DNA from: Actinomycetospora chiangmaiensis DSM 45062
GTDB taxonomy: Bacteria; Actinomycetota; Actinomycetes; Mycobacteriales; Pseudonocardiaceae
Length of the DNA stretch: 64,000 bases
Direction of reading: 5' to 3'
Assembly (NCBI RefSeq): GCF_000379625.1
Contig: NZ_KB903217.1
Span: 513,816 to 577,815 of the forward strand
This document shows positions 10,909-17,905 of this stretch, in pieces. The position numbers were made by a program, and so were the translations under genes. Under the pieces are notes generated by a model. It was given only the letters and a program-made list of their open reading frames with translations. It had not been told where the DNA came from and made no database searches. Each line of letters starts with the position of its first letter. The first letter of the stretch is position 1.

Positions 10909-12119
10909 TGTTCCGGCGTTCGCCGGTCGCCCTCGCGGGGCCGGCGTTCATCGCCTCGGTCGCCTACGTCGACCCGGGCAACGTGGCCACGAACTCCGTG
11001 GCCGGCGCGACATCGGGCTACGCGCTGGCGTGGGTGGTCGTCGGCGCCGGGCTGATGGCGATGCCCGTCCAGTACGTCGCGGCGAAGGTCGGGATCGCCT
11101 CCGGGCGCAGCGTGCCGCGGGCCGCCAAGGAGACGATGAGCCGGCCCACCCGGATCCTCATGTGGCTGCAGGCCGAGATCGTCGCGATGGCCACCGACGT
11201 CGCGGAGTTCCTCGGGGCCGCCGTCGGGCTGCAGTTGCTCTTCGGGCTCGGTCTGCCGGCGTCGGGCCTGATCACGGCGGTGATCTCGTTCGCCGTCCTC
11301 GCGCTGCAACGGCGGGGGCACCGGCCGTTCGAGATCGGCATCATCGCCTTCCTCGCGTTCGTCGTCGCCGGCGTCGCGTTCCAGCTGGCCGCCGTCGGGA
11401 TCGACCCGGGCGGGCTGGCCGCGGGGTTGGTGCCCGGCCTCGCGGACCCGGGGCAGCTCGTGCTCGCGGTCGGGATCGTGGGTGCGACCGTCATGCCGCA
11501 CGCCATCTACGCGCACTCCGCGCTGACCGCGGGCCGCGTGCGCGGGGTCGGGCGGTCCGGACGGGCGCGGCTCCTCGGCTTCCAACGCACCGAGGTGGTC
11601 GCGGCCCTGTCGATCGCGAGCCTGGTCAACCTCGCGATGCTGCTCGTCGCCGCCGGGGTGTTCGGCGGGACCCCGGCCGCACCCGGCGTCGACGGTCTCG
11701 AGGCCGCCCACGCGGGGCTCGGGCAGCTCGCCGGAGGTGCCGTGGCGCTCGCGTTCGCGGTGACCCTGCTCGCGAGCGGGCTGTCGTCCGCGGCGGTCGG
11801 TACCTACTCCGGCCAGGTGGTCATGGAGGGGTTCGTCGACGTCCGCCTGCCGCTGCCGGTCCGCCGGCTCGTGACGATGCTGCCGGCGCTGGTCCTGCTC
11901 GCGGTGGGGGTCAGCCCGACGGCGGCGCTGGTCGGCAGCCAGGTGGTGCTCTGCTTCGGGATCCCGTTCGCGCTCTACGCCCTGCTGCGGGTGGCCCGTG
12001 ACCGGCGGCTCCTCGGCGAGGAGGCGATCGGGGTCCCGATGCAGGCGGTGCTGGGGCTCATCAGCGCCGTGGTGGTGACGCTCGACGTCGTCCTCGTCGT
12101 GGACACGTTCACGGGGTGA
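10905..12119 (+). CDS. mntH: Nramp-family divalent metal transporter
   Basis: About 403 aa, eleven or so membrane helices. The two metal-binding motifs are present: DPGN in TM1 (Asp22, Asn25, counting from the ATG at 10908) and the TM6 motif with Ala193 and Met196 (ATVMPHAIY). The protein should import Mn2+ or Fe2+ with protons. The start is GTG 10905 or ATG 10908; both overlap the BFN stop, so the gene is coupled to the monooxygenase operon. Supplying iron for the di-iron enzyme is an attractive but untested role. The gene symbol is by family only. Confidence 0.86.
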   Translation: MMFRRSPVALAGPAFIASVAYVDPGNVATNSVAGATSGYALAWVVVGAGLMAMPVQYVAAKVGIASGRSVPRAAKETMSRPTRILMWLQAEIVAMATDVAEFLGAAVGLQLLFGLGLPASGLITAVISFAVLALQRRGHRPFEIGIIAFLAFVVAGVAFQLAAVGIDPGGLAAGLVPGLADPGQLVLAVGIVGATVMPHAIYAHSALTAGRVRGVGRSGRARLLGFQRTEVVAALSIASLVNLAMLLVAAGVFGGTPAAPGVDGLEAAHAGLGQLAGGAVALAFAVTLLASGLSSAAVGTYSGQVVMEGFVDVRLPLPVRRLVTMLPALVLLAVGVSPTAALVGSQVVLCFGIPFALYALLRVARDRRLLGEEAIGVPMQAVLGLISAVVVTLDVVLVVDTFTG

Positions 12120-12125
12120 ATCCCA

Positions 12126-12146
12126 GGTGTCTCGGATCGAGACGCC
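12126..12146 (+). terminator. hairpin after the Nramp gene
   Basis: GGTGTCTCG pairs with CGAGACGCC around a GAT loop (9 bp, one G-U), 7 bp downstream of the Nramp stop. No T-run follows. It probably marks the 3' end of the monooxygenase operon or attenuates read-through into the regulator gene. Confidence 0.4.
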
Positions 12147-12249
12147 AGGACCGTTCACCGTGGGCCGGATCACCTCTAGCATCGCCGGTTGCGCATCCAT
12201 GGACGTCGGCCGTCACCGACGCGGTGCAGGCGCAAGGGCGAGGTGGCCG

Positions 12250-14055
12250 ATGACCGACCAGAGCGGTGTCCACCTCGACCGCGCCCGCGAGCGGTTCCTC
12301 GGCGACGGCACCCTCGACACCGGGCTCCGCCCGGAGATCATCCGCTCCTGGGAACGGTCGCTGCGCGCCGGCGTCGACGCCGACGAACTCTCGCTGCCCT
12401 ACGACCCCGACCTCGACTTCGACGGCAGCCTCGTGCACTGCGCCCGGCCCGTCCTCGACGACCTCGCGGACCGCCTCTCCGGGATGTCGGTCGCCGTCGT
12501 GCTCTCCGACGCGGACGGCCACGTGCTCGACCGCCGGGTCGGGGAGGGGGAGCTGCAGCGCCGGCTCGACGCGATCTCCCTCGCGCCGGGCTTCAGCTAC
12601 GCCGAGGAGTTCGCGGGCACCAACGGCGTCGGGACCGCCCTGGAGGGCGACCGGCCCGCCATGGTCATCGGGGCGGAGCACTTCACCGACCGGCTGCGGG
12701 CCTTCGCCTGCGCGGGTGCCCCCGTCCACCGGCCCGAGGGCGGACTCGCCGGCATCCTCGACGTCACCTGCCTCGCCGCCGAGGCCAACGACCTCATGCG
12801 GTTCCTCGCCCAGCAGGCGGCGCGCGACATCGAGGAGGTCCTGCGCGAGCGCGGCGGGTCCGGCTCGCGGGCGGTGATGTCGGCGTTCCGGGCGGCCTGC
12901 GCGCGGGTGTCGGGGCCGGTGATCGCCCTGGGCGACGACTTCGTGATCGCGAACCGGGCGGCCGAGGACACCCTCTCCGTCGGGGACCGGGATCTCGTCG
13001 CCCGGTTCGCCGCCGAGTACCGCCGGCTCGGTCCCAGCGAGGAACGCGCCCTGCTCGACGACGGGCCGGTGCGCCTGCTGATCACCCCGGCGCCCGCCGA
13101 CCGTCCGGCCGGGGTGGTGGTCGAGGTGGTGCGCAGCACGAGCACGCTGCGGCTGGCGCACGCCGCCGCGACGGGGCTGCCGCGGGCGGCCACGATCTCC
13201 ACGCTGCCGGGCCCGGCCACGCACCGTGAGCGCCCGCTGGCCGGGCTCGCCGGGTCCACCCGCTCGTGGCGGTCCACCAGCGCCGCGCTGCGCACGGCCG
13301 CGACCGCGGTGCGCAGCACGCTCGTGCTCGGCGAGACCGGCGTCGGGAAGCTCGCCGCGGTGCGGGCGGCGCACCGGGAGATCCGGCCGGCCGCGCGCCT
13401 CGTCGTGGTGGATCCGGACGGCGCCGACGCCGCGGAGGACCTGGCGGCGGTGGCCGACGACCTCGGCGAGCCCGCCACCGTCGTCGTCCGGCGGATCCAG
13501 GGCCTGGACGAGAACGGGGCGGACGCCCTCGCCGAGCTGCTGGCCGACGTCCCGTCCGAGGTGTGGGTCGTCGGTCTCGTCACCGGCGACGCGGTCCCGT
13601 CCGGTCGGCCGGTCCACGCCGTGCTCGCCGCGTTCGAGGGCTCCGTCGTGGTCGAACCGCTGCGGCGCCGACCCGAGGACGTCGCGCCGCTGGTGGACGC
13701 GCTGCTGGCCCGGCTCGCCCCCGGGCGGCGGGTGCGGTGTACGCCGGAGGCCCTCGCGCTGCTCGGCGGCGCCCGGTGGCCGGGCAACGTCGCACAGCTC
13801 TCCGACGTGCTGCGACGTGCCCTGGCGGCACGCCCGGCGGGCGACATCGAGGCGGGCGACCTGCCGGCGGAGGTGGCCGTGCACGGCACCCGCCGGCGGC
13901 TGACGCCGCTGGAGACCGCCGAGCGGGACCTCATCGTCGCGGCGCTCATCGAGGCCCGCGGCAACCGCGTGCAGGCGGCGGCCGCGCTCGGGATGGGTCG
14001 CGCGACCCTCTACCGCCGCCTGCGGGCGTTCGGCATCACCGACGTCGGGCGCTGA
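12250..14055 (+). CDS. GAF/Fis-type transcriptional activator of the monooxygenase cluster
   Basis: 601 aa, AcoR-like layout. An N-terminal part with a GAF-like sensor comes first (about 60-200, with EEFAGTNGVGTAL). A shortened AAA-like region carries Walker A GETGVGK at 361-367 and the later WPGNVAQLSDVLRRAL segment. The C-terminal Fis helix-turn-helix is GNRVQAAAALGMGRATLYRR. The GAFTGA loop that contacts sigma54 is not seen, and the region between Walker A and WPGN is short. Actinobacterial members work without sigma54. ATG 12250 is chosen for the GAGGTGG upstream; an in-frame extension to 12127 reads like non-coding DNA. Same strand as the operon, so it is the likely inducer-responsive activator (MimR-like role). 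Confidence 0.85.
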   Translation: MTDQSGVHLDRARERFLGDGTLDTGLRPEIIRSWERSLRAGVDADELSLPYDPDLDFDGSLVHCARPVLDDLADRLSGMSVAVVLSDADGHVLDRRVGEGELQRRLDAISLAPGFSYAEEFAGTNGVGTALEGDRPAMVIGAEHFTDRLRAFACAGAPVHRPEGGLAGILDVTCLAAEANDLMRFLAQQAARDIEEVLRERGGSGSRAVMSAFRAACARVSGPVIALGDDFVIANRAAEDTLSVGDRDLVARFAAEYRRLGPSEERALLDDGPVRLLITPAPADRPAGVVVEVVRSTSTLRLAHAAATGLPRAATISTLPGPATHRERPLAGLAGSTRSWRSTSAALRTAATAVRSTLVLGETGVGKLAAVRAAHREIRPAARLVVVDPDGADAAEDLAAVADDLGEPATVVVRRIQGLDENGADALAELLADVPSEVWVVGLVTGDAVPSGRPVHAVLAAFEGSVVVEPLRRRPEDVAPLVDALLARLAPGRRVRCTPEALALLGGARWPGNVAQLSDVLRRALAARPAGDIEAGDLPAEVAVHGTRRRLTPLETAERDLIVAALIEARGNRVQAAAALGMGRATLYRRLRAFGITDVGR

Positions 14056-15001
14056 TCCCGCGGCCGGTCCGGCGCCGGTGCGCCCGGGACGCGCTGCGCG
14101 CCGCGGCGGCCGGACGGCCCCGGGGCGCGACCACGTCCGGGGCCTCGTCGAGCCCGCACTCGGGGCAGGAGCAGACGTCGCCCCCTTCGTGGGCGGCGCC
14201 CGACGCCCACTGCCGTGCCGCGCCGTGGGCGACCGCGACGACGTCGGCCAGCAGCTCGTCGGCGTGCGCCGCGAGCCGTCGCGACGAGCAGGACAGCCCG
14301 AGGGCCACGGTGGAGGTGCCCGACGGCGAGGTGATCGGGGCGGCGAGCGTGCCGAACCCCGGGGCGTACTCCTCCTCGTCGCGCGCCCAGCCCTGCCGGG
14401 CCACGGCGTCGAGCTCGGCGCCGAGGCGCACCGGGCAGGTGAGGGTGGCCGGGGTGAGGGCCGCGAGCGGCTCGGCGGTCACCGCGTCCCGGTAGGTCGG
14501 CGAGGCGGCGAGGAGCACCTTCGTGAACGCGAGCCCGTGGGCCCGCTCCGGCGGGACGTGGGTGTCGAGCCCGGGCAGGCGGGCGAGGCCCTGGTGGCCG
14601 CGCACGTCGCAGACGCTCGCGACGAGGGTGCCGGTGCGGCGCACGAGGTAGGCGCGCTGCCGGGTCCGGCGGTAGAGCTCGGTCACCGCCTCGGCGAGCA
14701 CGGCGCCGGGGGCGGGGTCGCCGGGACCGAGGTCGCCGGGCCCGGCCGGCTCGGTGGCGGGCACCCACGCGCCCCACGGCGGCGCCGTGCCCAGCAGACA
14801 CCGTCCGGAGTCGTCCCGGCGGGCGAAGCCGGCCTCGCAGAGGGTGTTGACCATGTAGCGCGCGGTGGCCGGGCTCTTCCCGAGCCGCTCCCCGATCTCG
14901 GCCGCGGACAGGCCCTCGGGATGGTCCCCGAGCAGCCGCAGCGCCCGCAGGACCATCGCCGCCGTCTTCAACGACCGTGCACCCGACGTGTCCTCGCTCA
15001 C
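14036..15001 (-). CDS. IclR-family transcriptional regulator
   Basis: 321 aa. An N-terminal winged helix (LRALRLLGDHPEGLSAAEIG, then GKSPATARYMVNTLCEAGF) is followed by the IclR effector domain. It starts at the GTG at 15001 just before the HTH; longer forms read into non-coding sequence. The C-terminal tail has CSCPEC, a possible metal site unusual for IclR proteins, and an Arg-rich end. Its 3' end overlaps the convergent activator gene by 20 bp. It may regulate itself or the divergent pspC gene; a link with alkane metabolism is only positional. Confidence 0.85.
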   Translation of the reverse strand: MSEDTSGARSLKTAAMVLRALRLLGDHPEGLSAAEIGERLGKSPATARYMVNTLCEAGFARRDDSGRCLLGTAPPWGAWVPATEPAGPGDLGPGDPAPGAVLAEAVTELYRRTRQRAYLVRRTGTLVASVCDVRGHQGLARLPGLDTHVPPERAHGLAFTKVLLAASPTYRDAVTAEPLAALTPATLTCPVRLGAELDAVARQGWARDEEEYAPGFGTLAAPITSPSGTSTVALGLSCSSRRLAAHADELLADVVAVAHGAARQWASGAAHEGGDVCSCPECGLDEAPDVVAPRGRPAAAARSASRAHRRRTGRGISARRR

Positions 15002-15035
15002 AGCGCCGAGACTAGGGACGAGCCGGTGCGGTGCC

Positions 15036-15052
15036 TGTCTCAGTTCGGGACA
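15036..15052. promoter_or_regulatory. possible IclR operator
   Basis: TGTCTC-AGTTC-GGGACA is a near-palindrome (5 of 6 positions) in the 166-bp divergent gap between the IclR gene and the pspC gene, 35 bp upstream of the IclR start. The position fits autoregulation. Only the sequence symmetry supports it. Confidence 0.25.
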
Positions 15053-15167
15053 CGGACGATCTCTCGGGGGCGACCCCGAGCGAACCCGGGGTCGGGCACG
15101 GAGGCGGCCCCCCGCACGTTGGACGAGCGTGGGGGACGAACCCGACACCCGATCGAGAGGAACCACC

Positions 15168-15347
15168 ATGGCCGTCATCACCCGCCCCCGCGAGGGCGCC
15201 TGGATCGGCGGCGTGTGCGCCGGCCTCGCGGCCCGCTTCGGCGTCTCCGCGAACCTCGTCCGCCTGCTGTTCGTGCTGTCGTGCCTGCTGCCGGGCCCGC
15301 AGGTCCTCATCTACATCGCGCTGTGGGCGATCATGCCGCGGCGGTGA
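15168..15347 (+). CDS. PspC-domain small membrane protein
   Basis: 59 aa, essentially a bare PspC domain: REGAWIGGVCAGLAARFGV followed by one hydrophobic helix and IYIALWAIMPRR. PspC proteins act in envelope stress or membrane sensing. ATG with GAGAGG 6 bp upstream. It is single-gene and divergent from the IclR regulator. Convergent with the sigma-factor gene, from which it is separated by a long hairpin. Confidence 0.85.
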   Translation: MAVITRPREGAWIGGVCAGLAARFGVSANLVRLLFVLSCLLPGPQVLIYIALWAIMPRR

Positions 15348-15381
15348 GCCCCCGGGCGCCGACCACCCGGGCCGCGGCGCC

Positions 15382-15444
15382 TGATCAACGGTCCCTCAGC
15401 GGGCCCGCAGCCCGCCGGCGAGCCCGCTCGGGGACCGTTGATCA
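15382..15444. terminator. bidirectional terminator-like palindrome
   Basis: Perfect 14-bp arms TGATCAACGGTCCC (15382-15395) and complement (15431-15444) enclose a second stem AGCGGGC/GCCCGCT. The palindrome sits between convergent genes, and its right arm contains the TGA stop of the sigma-factor gene. It can fold in transcripts from either side. Confidence 0.6.
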
Positions 15445-16632
15445 CGGGAGCTGCGACGCCCGGTCGAGCAGATAGGCCCGCTCCGGTCCCGACGACGTGC
15501 GCCGGGCCGCCTCCCGGAACGCCGCCGCGGCCTCGTCGGGCCGGTCGGCGGCCGCCAGGAGGTGCGCCCGGACCGCGCCGACCCGGTAGTGGTCGCGCAG
15601 GCCCGGGACGTCGAGAGCGTCCAGCGCGGCCTCCGGTCCCCGGACCTCGCCGAGCGCCACGACGCGCCCGAGCTGCGCCATCGGGTCCGGCCACAGGCCG
15701 ACGAGGGTGTCGTAGAGGGCGAGGATCTGGGGCCAGTCCGTGTCCTGCGCCCGCCCGGCCTCCGCGTGCACGGCGGCGATCGCGGCCTGCACCGTGTACG
15801 GGCCCGGCACGCCGTCGCGCAGGACCGCGGTGACCAGCTCGGTGCCCTCGGCGATCCGTGCGCGGTCCCAGCGGGTCCGGTCCTGCTCGGCGAGCGGGAC
15901 GAGGCCGCCGTCGGGACGGGTGCGGGCGGCACGCCGCGCGTCGGTGAGCAGCATCAGCGCGAGCAGCCCGGCCGCCTCGCCGTGCTCGGGCGCGCCGTCG
16001 AGGGCGGCCACCAGCAGGCGGGCGAGCCGGATCGCCTCGTCGGCGAGCTCGCCGCGGTGCAGCACCTCGCCCGCGCTCGCGGTGTGCCCCTCGGTGAACA
16101 CCACCGACAGCACGGCGAGCACCGCCGGCACCCGCTCCCGGCGCTGCGCGGGGTCGGGCCCGGCGAAGGTCCGCCCGACCTCGGTGAGCCTCGCCTTCGC
16201 CCGGCTGACGCGCTGGGCGACGGTCGGTTCGGGCAGCAGCAGGCCGCGGGCGATCTCGGCGGTGGTCAGCCCGCCGACCGCCCGCAACGTCAGCGCGACC
16301 TGGCTCGGCACCCGCAGGGCGGGGTGACAGCAGAGCAGCAGCAGGGCCAGGGTGTCGTCGCTCCCGGGCGCCTCGACCCCCACGTCGCGCCGCGCGTCGG
16401 CCTCCTCCCGACGACGGCGGGCGGCGTCGCGCCGGTGGGCCTCCACCAGCCGCCGGGTCGCCGTCGTCACGAGCCAGCCCGTCGGGTTGTCCGGCAGCCC
16501 CTCGTCCGCCCAGGCCCGCGACGCCACGAGCAGCGCCTCCTGCAGCGCGTCCTCGCAGGCGTCGAAGTCCCGGTGCCGACGGACGAGGACCCCGAGCGCG
16601 ACCGGCGCGGCCTCGCGAAGGGCCTCGATCAC
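15442..16632 (-). CDS. ECF sigma factor with C-terminal extension (ECF42 type)
   Basis: 396 aa. Sigma region 2 is seen near residues 10-75 (DFDACEDALQEALLVASRAW, then NPTGWLVTTATRRLVEAHRR). Region 4 is near 110-165 (LTTAEIARGLLLPEPTVAQRV), followed by a ~200-residue helical extension with VVFTEGHTASAG and the WDRARIAEG segment. This is the ECF42/DUF6596 architecture, where the extension is needed for activity and no anti-sigma factor is present. GTG start overlaps the stop of the YCII gene (GTGA). Such factors direct their own operon; see the promoter at 17041. Confidence 0.9.
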   Translation of the reverse strand: MIEALREAAPVALGVLVRRHRDFDACEDALQEALLVASRAWADEGLPDNPTGWLVTTATRRLVEAHRRDAARRRREEADARRDVGVEAPGSDDTLALLLLCCHPALRVPSQVALTLRAVGGLTTAEIARGLLLPEPTVAQRVSRAKARLTEVGRTFAGPDPAQRRERVPAVLAVLSVVFTEGHTASAGEVLHRGELADEAIRLARLLVAALDGAPEHGEAAGLLALMLLTDARRAARTRPDGGLVPLAEQDRTRWDRARIAEGTELVTAVLRDGVPGPYTVQAAIAAVHAEAGRAQDTDWPQILALYDTLVGLWPDPMAQLGRVVALGEVRGPEAALDALDVPGLRDHYRVGAVRAHLLAAADRPDEAAAAFREAARRTSSGPERAYLLDRASQLP

Positions 16633-17000
16633 AGGTCCCAACCGGACATGTCGAGGACCGGGCGGACCTCGACGAGCCCCCACACCGCGTCGGGCACCCG
16701 CGCCGCGATCTCCTCGGCGCGCGCGGCGTCGGCGACGTCGACGAGGTAGAAGCCCGCGAGGTGTTCCTTGGTCTCCGCGAACGGCGCGTCGGCCACGACG
16801 GGCCGGCCCTCGGCCGTCGACACCCACCGGGCGAGCGTCGGGTCGGCGAGCCCCTCCGAGGCGACGAGCTCCCCGGAGTCGGCGAGCTCCCGGGTGAGCG
16901 CCAGGTGGTCGACGCCGAACCGGGAGCGCTGCTCGGGCGTCAGCGCCTCCCAGCGCTGCGCGAAGTGCGGGTTCGAGTGCAGCAGGATCATGAACTTCAC
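16629..17000 (-). CDS. YCII/DGPF-family protein, partner of the ECF42 sigma factor
   Basis: 123 aa YCII-related protein. The family signature DGPFAETKEHL appears here as DAPFAETKEHL, followed by AGFYLVDV, so the Gly of DGPF is Ala. Members are encoded next to ECF42 sigma factors and belong to their regulon; the biochemical role is unknown. GTG start at 17000; a second Met three residues on is possible. First gene of a two-gene operon with the sigma factor (4-bp overlap). Confidence 0.88.
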   Translation of the reverse strand: MKFMILLHSNPHFAQRWEALTPEQRSRFGVDHLALTRELADSGELVASEGLADPTLARWVSTAEGRPVVADAPFAETKEHLAGFYLVDVADAARAEEIAARVPDAVWGLVEVRPVLDMSGWDL

Positions 17001-17040
17001 GACGACGGGCCCTCCCGGTCCGGAGATTCTTCTGCCGCAC

Positions 17041-17068
17041 TGTCGAGGCCGCGCCGTCGGTCTCGACA
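17041..17068. promoter_or_regulatory. symmetric divergent ECF42-type promoter
   Basis: TGTCGA (17041-17046) and its complement TCGACA (17063-17068) are separated by 16 bp. As recalled, ECF42 promoters have TGTCGA at -35 and a CGA/C-containing -10. Each TGTCGA here has CGAC at the right distance, supplied by the other half of the same dyad. One element could therefore drive the YCII-sigma operon leftward and the SnoaL gene rightward. For the latter, the start point would fall almost on its ATG. Confidence 0.55.
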
Positions 17069-17075
17069 CCGGGGC

Positions 17076-17498
17076 ATGAGCACCTCCGAGATTCTGGCCG
17101 TCCTGTCCGAAACCCACGCCGCGATCGCCGCGGGCGACGCCGAACGGGCCCTGCGTATCTGTGCCCCCGACGAGGTCGTCTTCGACCTCGCACCGCCGTT
17201 GGTGCAGCGCACCGGGGTCGTCGAGCTGGCCGCGTGGATCGCCTCGTTCACCACTCCGCCGGTGCTGGCCCACCACGACCCGGTGGTCCACGTCGACGGC
17301 GACGTCGCGTTCGTCCACGCCCTGACGTCGATGTCGGGCGACAAGGGCGGCGCGTTCACCCTGTGGTTCCGCTCGACCATCGGGCTGCGCCGGACGGCGG
17401 GGCGGTGGCGGGTGGTCCACCGGCACGAGTCGGTGCCCTTCCACATGGACGGCTCGTTCCGCGCGGCCGTGGAGCTGGCGCCCGCTGCCGTTGTGTGA
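17076..17498 (+). CDS. SnoaL/ketosteroid-isomerase-like protein
   Basis: 140 aa with the NTF2-like fold: N-terminal helices (ILAVLSETHAAIAAGDAERAL), a beta sheet with DPVVHVDGDVAFVHAL, and the end W-R-V-V-H-R-H-E-S-VPFHMDGS. Such proteins bind or isomerise small hydrophobic compounds; substrate unknown. No ribosome site precedes the ATG. The overlapping ECF42-like promoter predicts a leaderless transcript. Probably a member of the adjacent sigma regulon. Confidence 0.8.
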   Translation: MSTSEILAVLSETHAAIAAGDAERALRICAPDEVVFDLAPPLVQRTGVVELAAWIASFTTPPVLAHHDPVVHVDGDVAFVHALTSMSGDKGGAFTLWFRSTIGLRRTAGRWRVVHRHESVPFHMDGSFRAAVELAPAAVV

Positions 17499-17557
17499 CG
17501 GCCATGTGACGGGCAGAGTGGGGTGACCTGGAGGACAACGACGTCCCGGAGCCCGAG

Positions 17558-17884
17558 ATGCATCCCGCCACGCCCGATCCCACGCCGCTCACCGGTGAGG
17601 AGCAGGCCGTCCTCGCGACGATCTCCGACCACGAGCACCGCACCGACGCGCGCTTCGCCGAGGCGCTCGCGGGGGGCGTGCCGCCCGCCCGGCGCCACCC
17701 GTGGCGCTCGACGGCCCTGGCGCTGACCGGGGTCACGGCCGTCGCGGTCGCCCCGCTCGTGCTGCCGTCCGCGTACGTGCTGGCCGTCGCGGCGGTGGCG
17801 CTGCTGGTCGTCGTGCCGACCGGGCTCGTGGTGTGGGCGATGCGGCAGGGCCGCGTCGACCCGGACGCCGACCGGTCGGCCTGA
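17558..17884 (+). CDS. DUF3040-like small membrane protein
   Basis: 108 aa. The N terminus LTGEEQAVLATISDHEHRTDARFAEAL (in two parts) resembles the start of DUF3040 proteins, which begin LS-x-E-E-x-x-L and contain DPRFA. Two hydrophobic helices follow at about 50-68 and 72-92, then a short charged tail. Function of the family is unknown. It is convergent with hrpA, 21 bp from the hrpA stop. The start at 17558 is the first ATG before the domain and has GGAG-like bases upstream. Confidence 0.7.
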   Translation: MHPATPDPTPLTGEEQAVLATISDHEHRTDARFAEALAGGVPPARRHPWRSTALALTGVTAVAVAPLVLPSAYVLAVAAVALLVVVPTGLVVWAMRQGRVDPDADRSA

Positions 17885-17905
17885 CCGGCCGGGTCGGGGT
17901 CGGGG

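Noticed and set aside
12109-13884. 591-codon minus-strand frame over the Fis-type activator
   Set aside because: Antisense shadow of a clear coding sequence; no recognisable motif.
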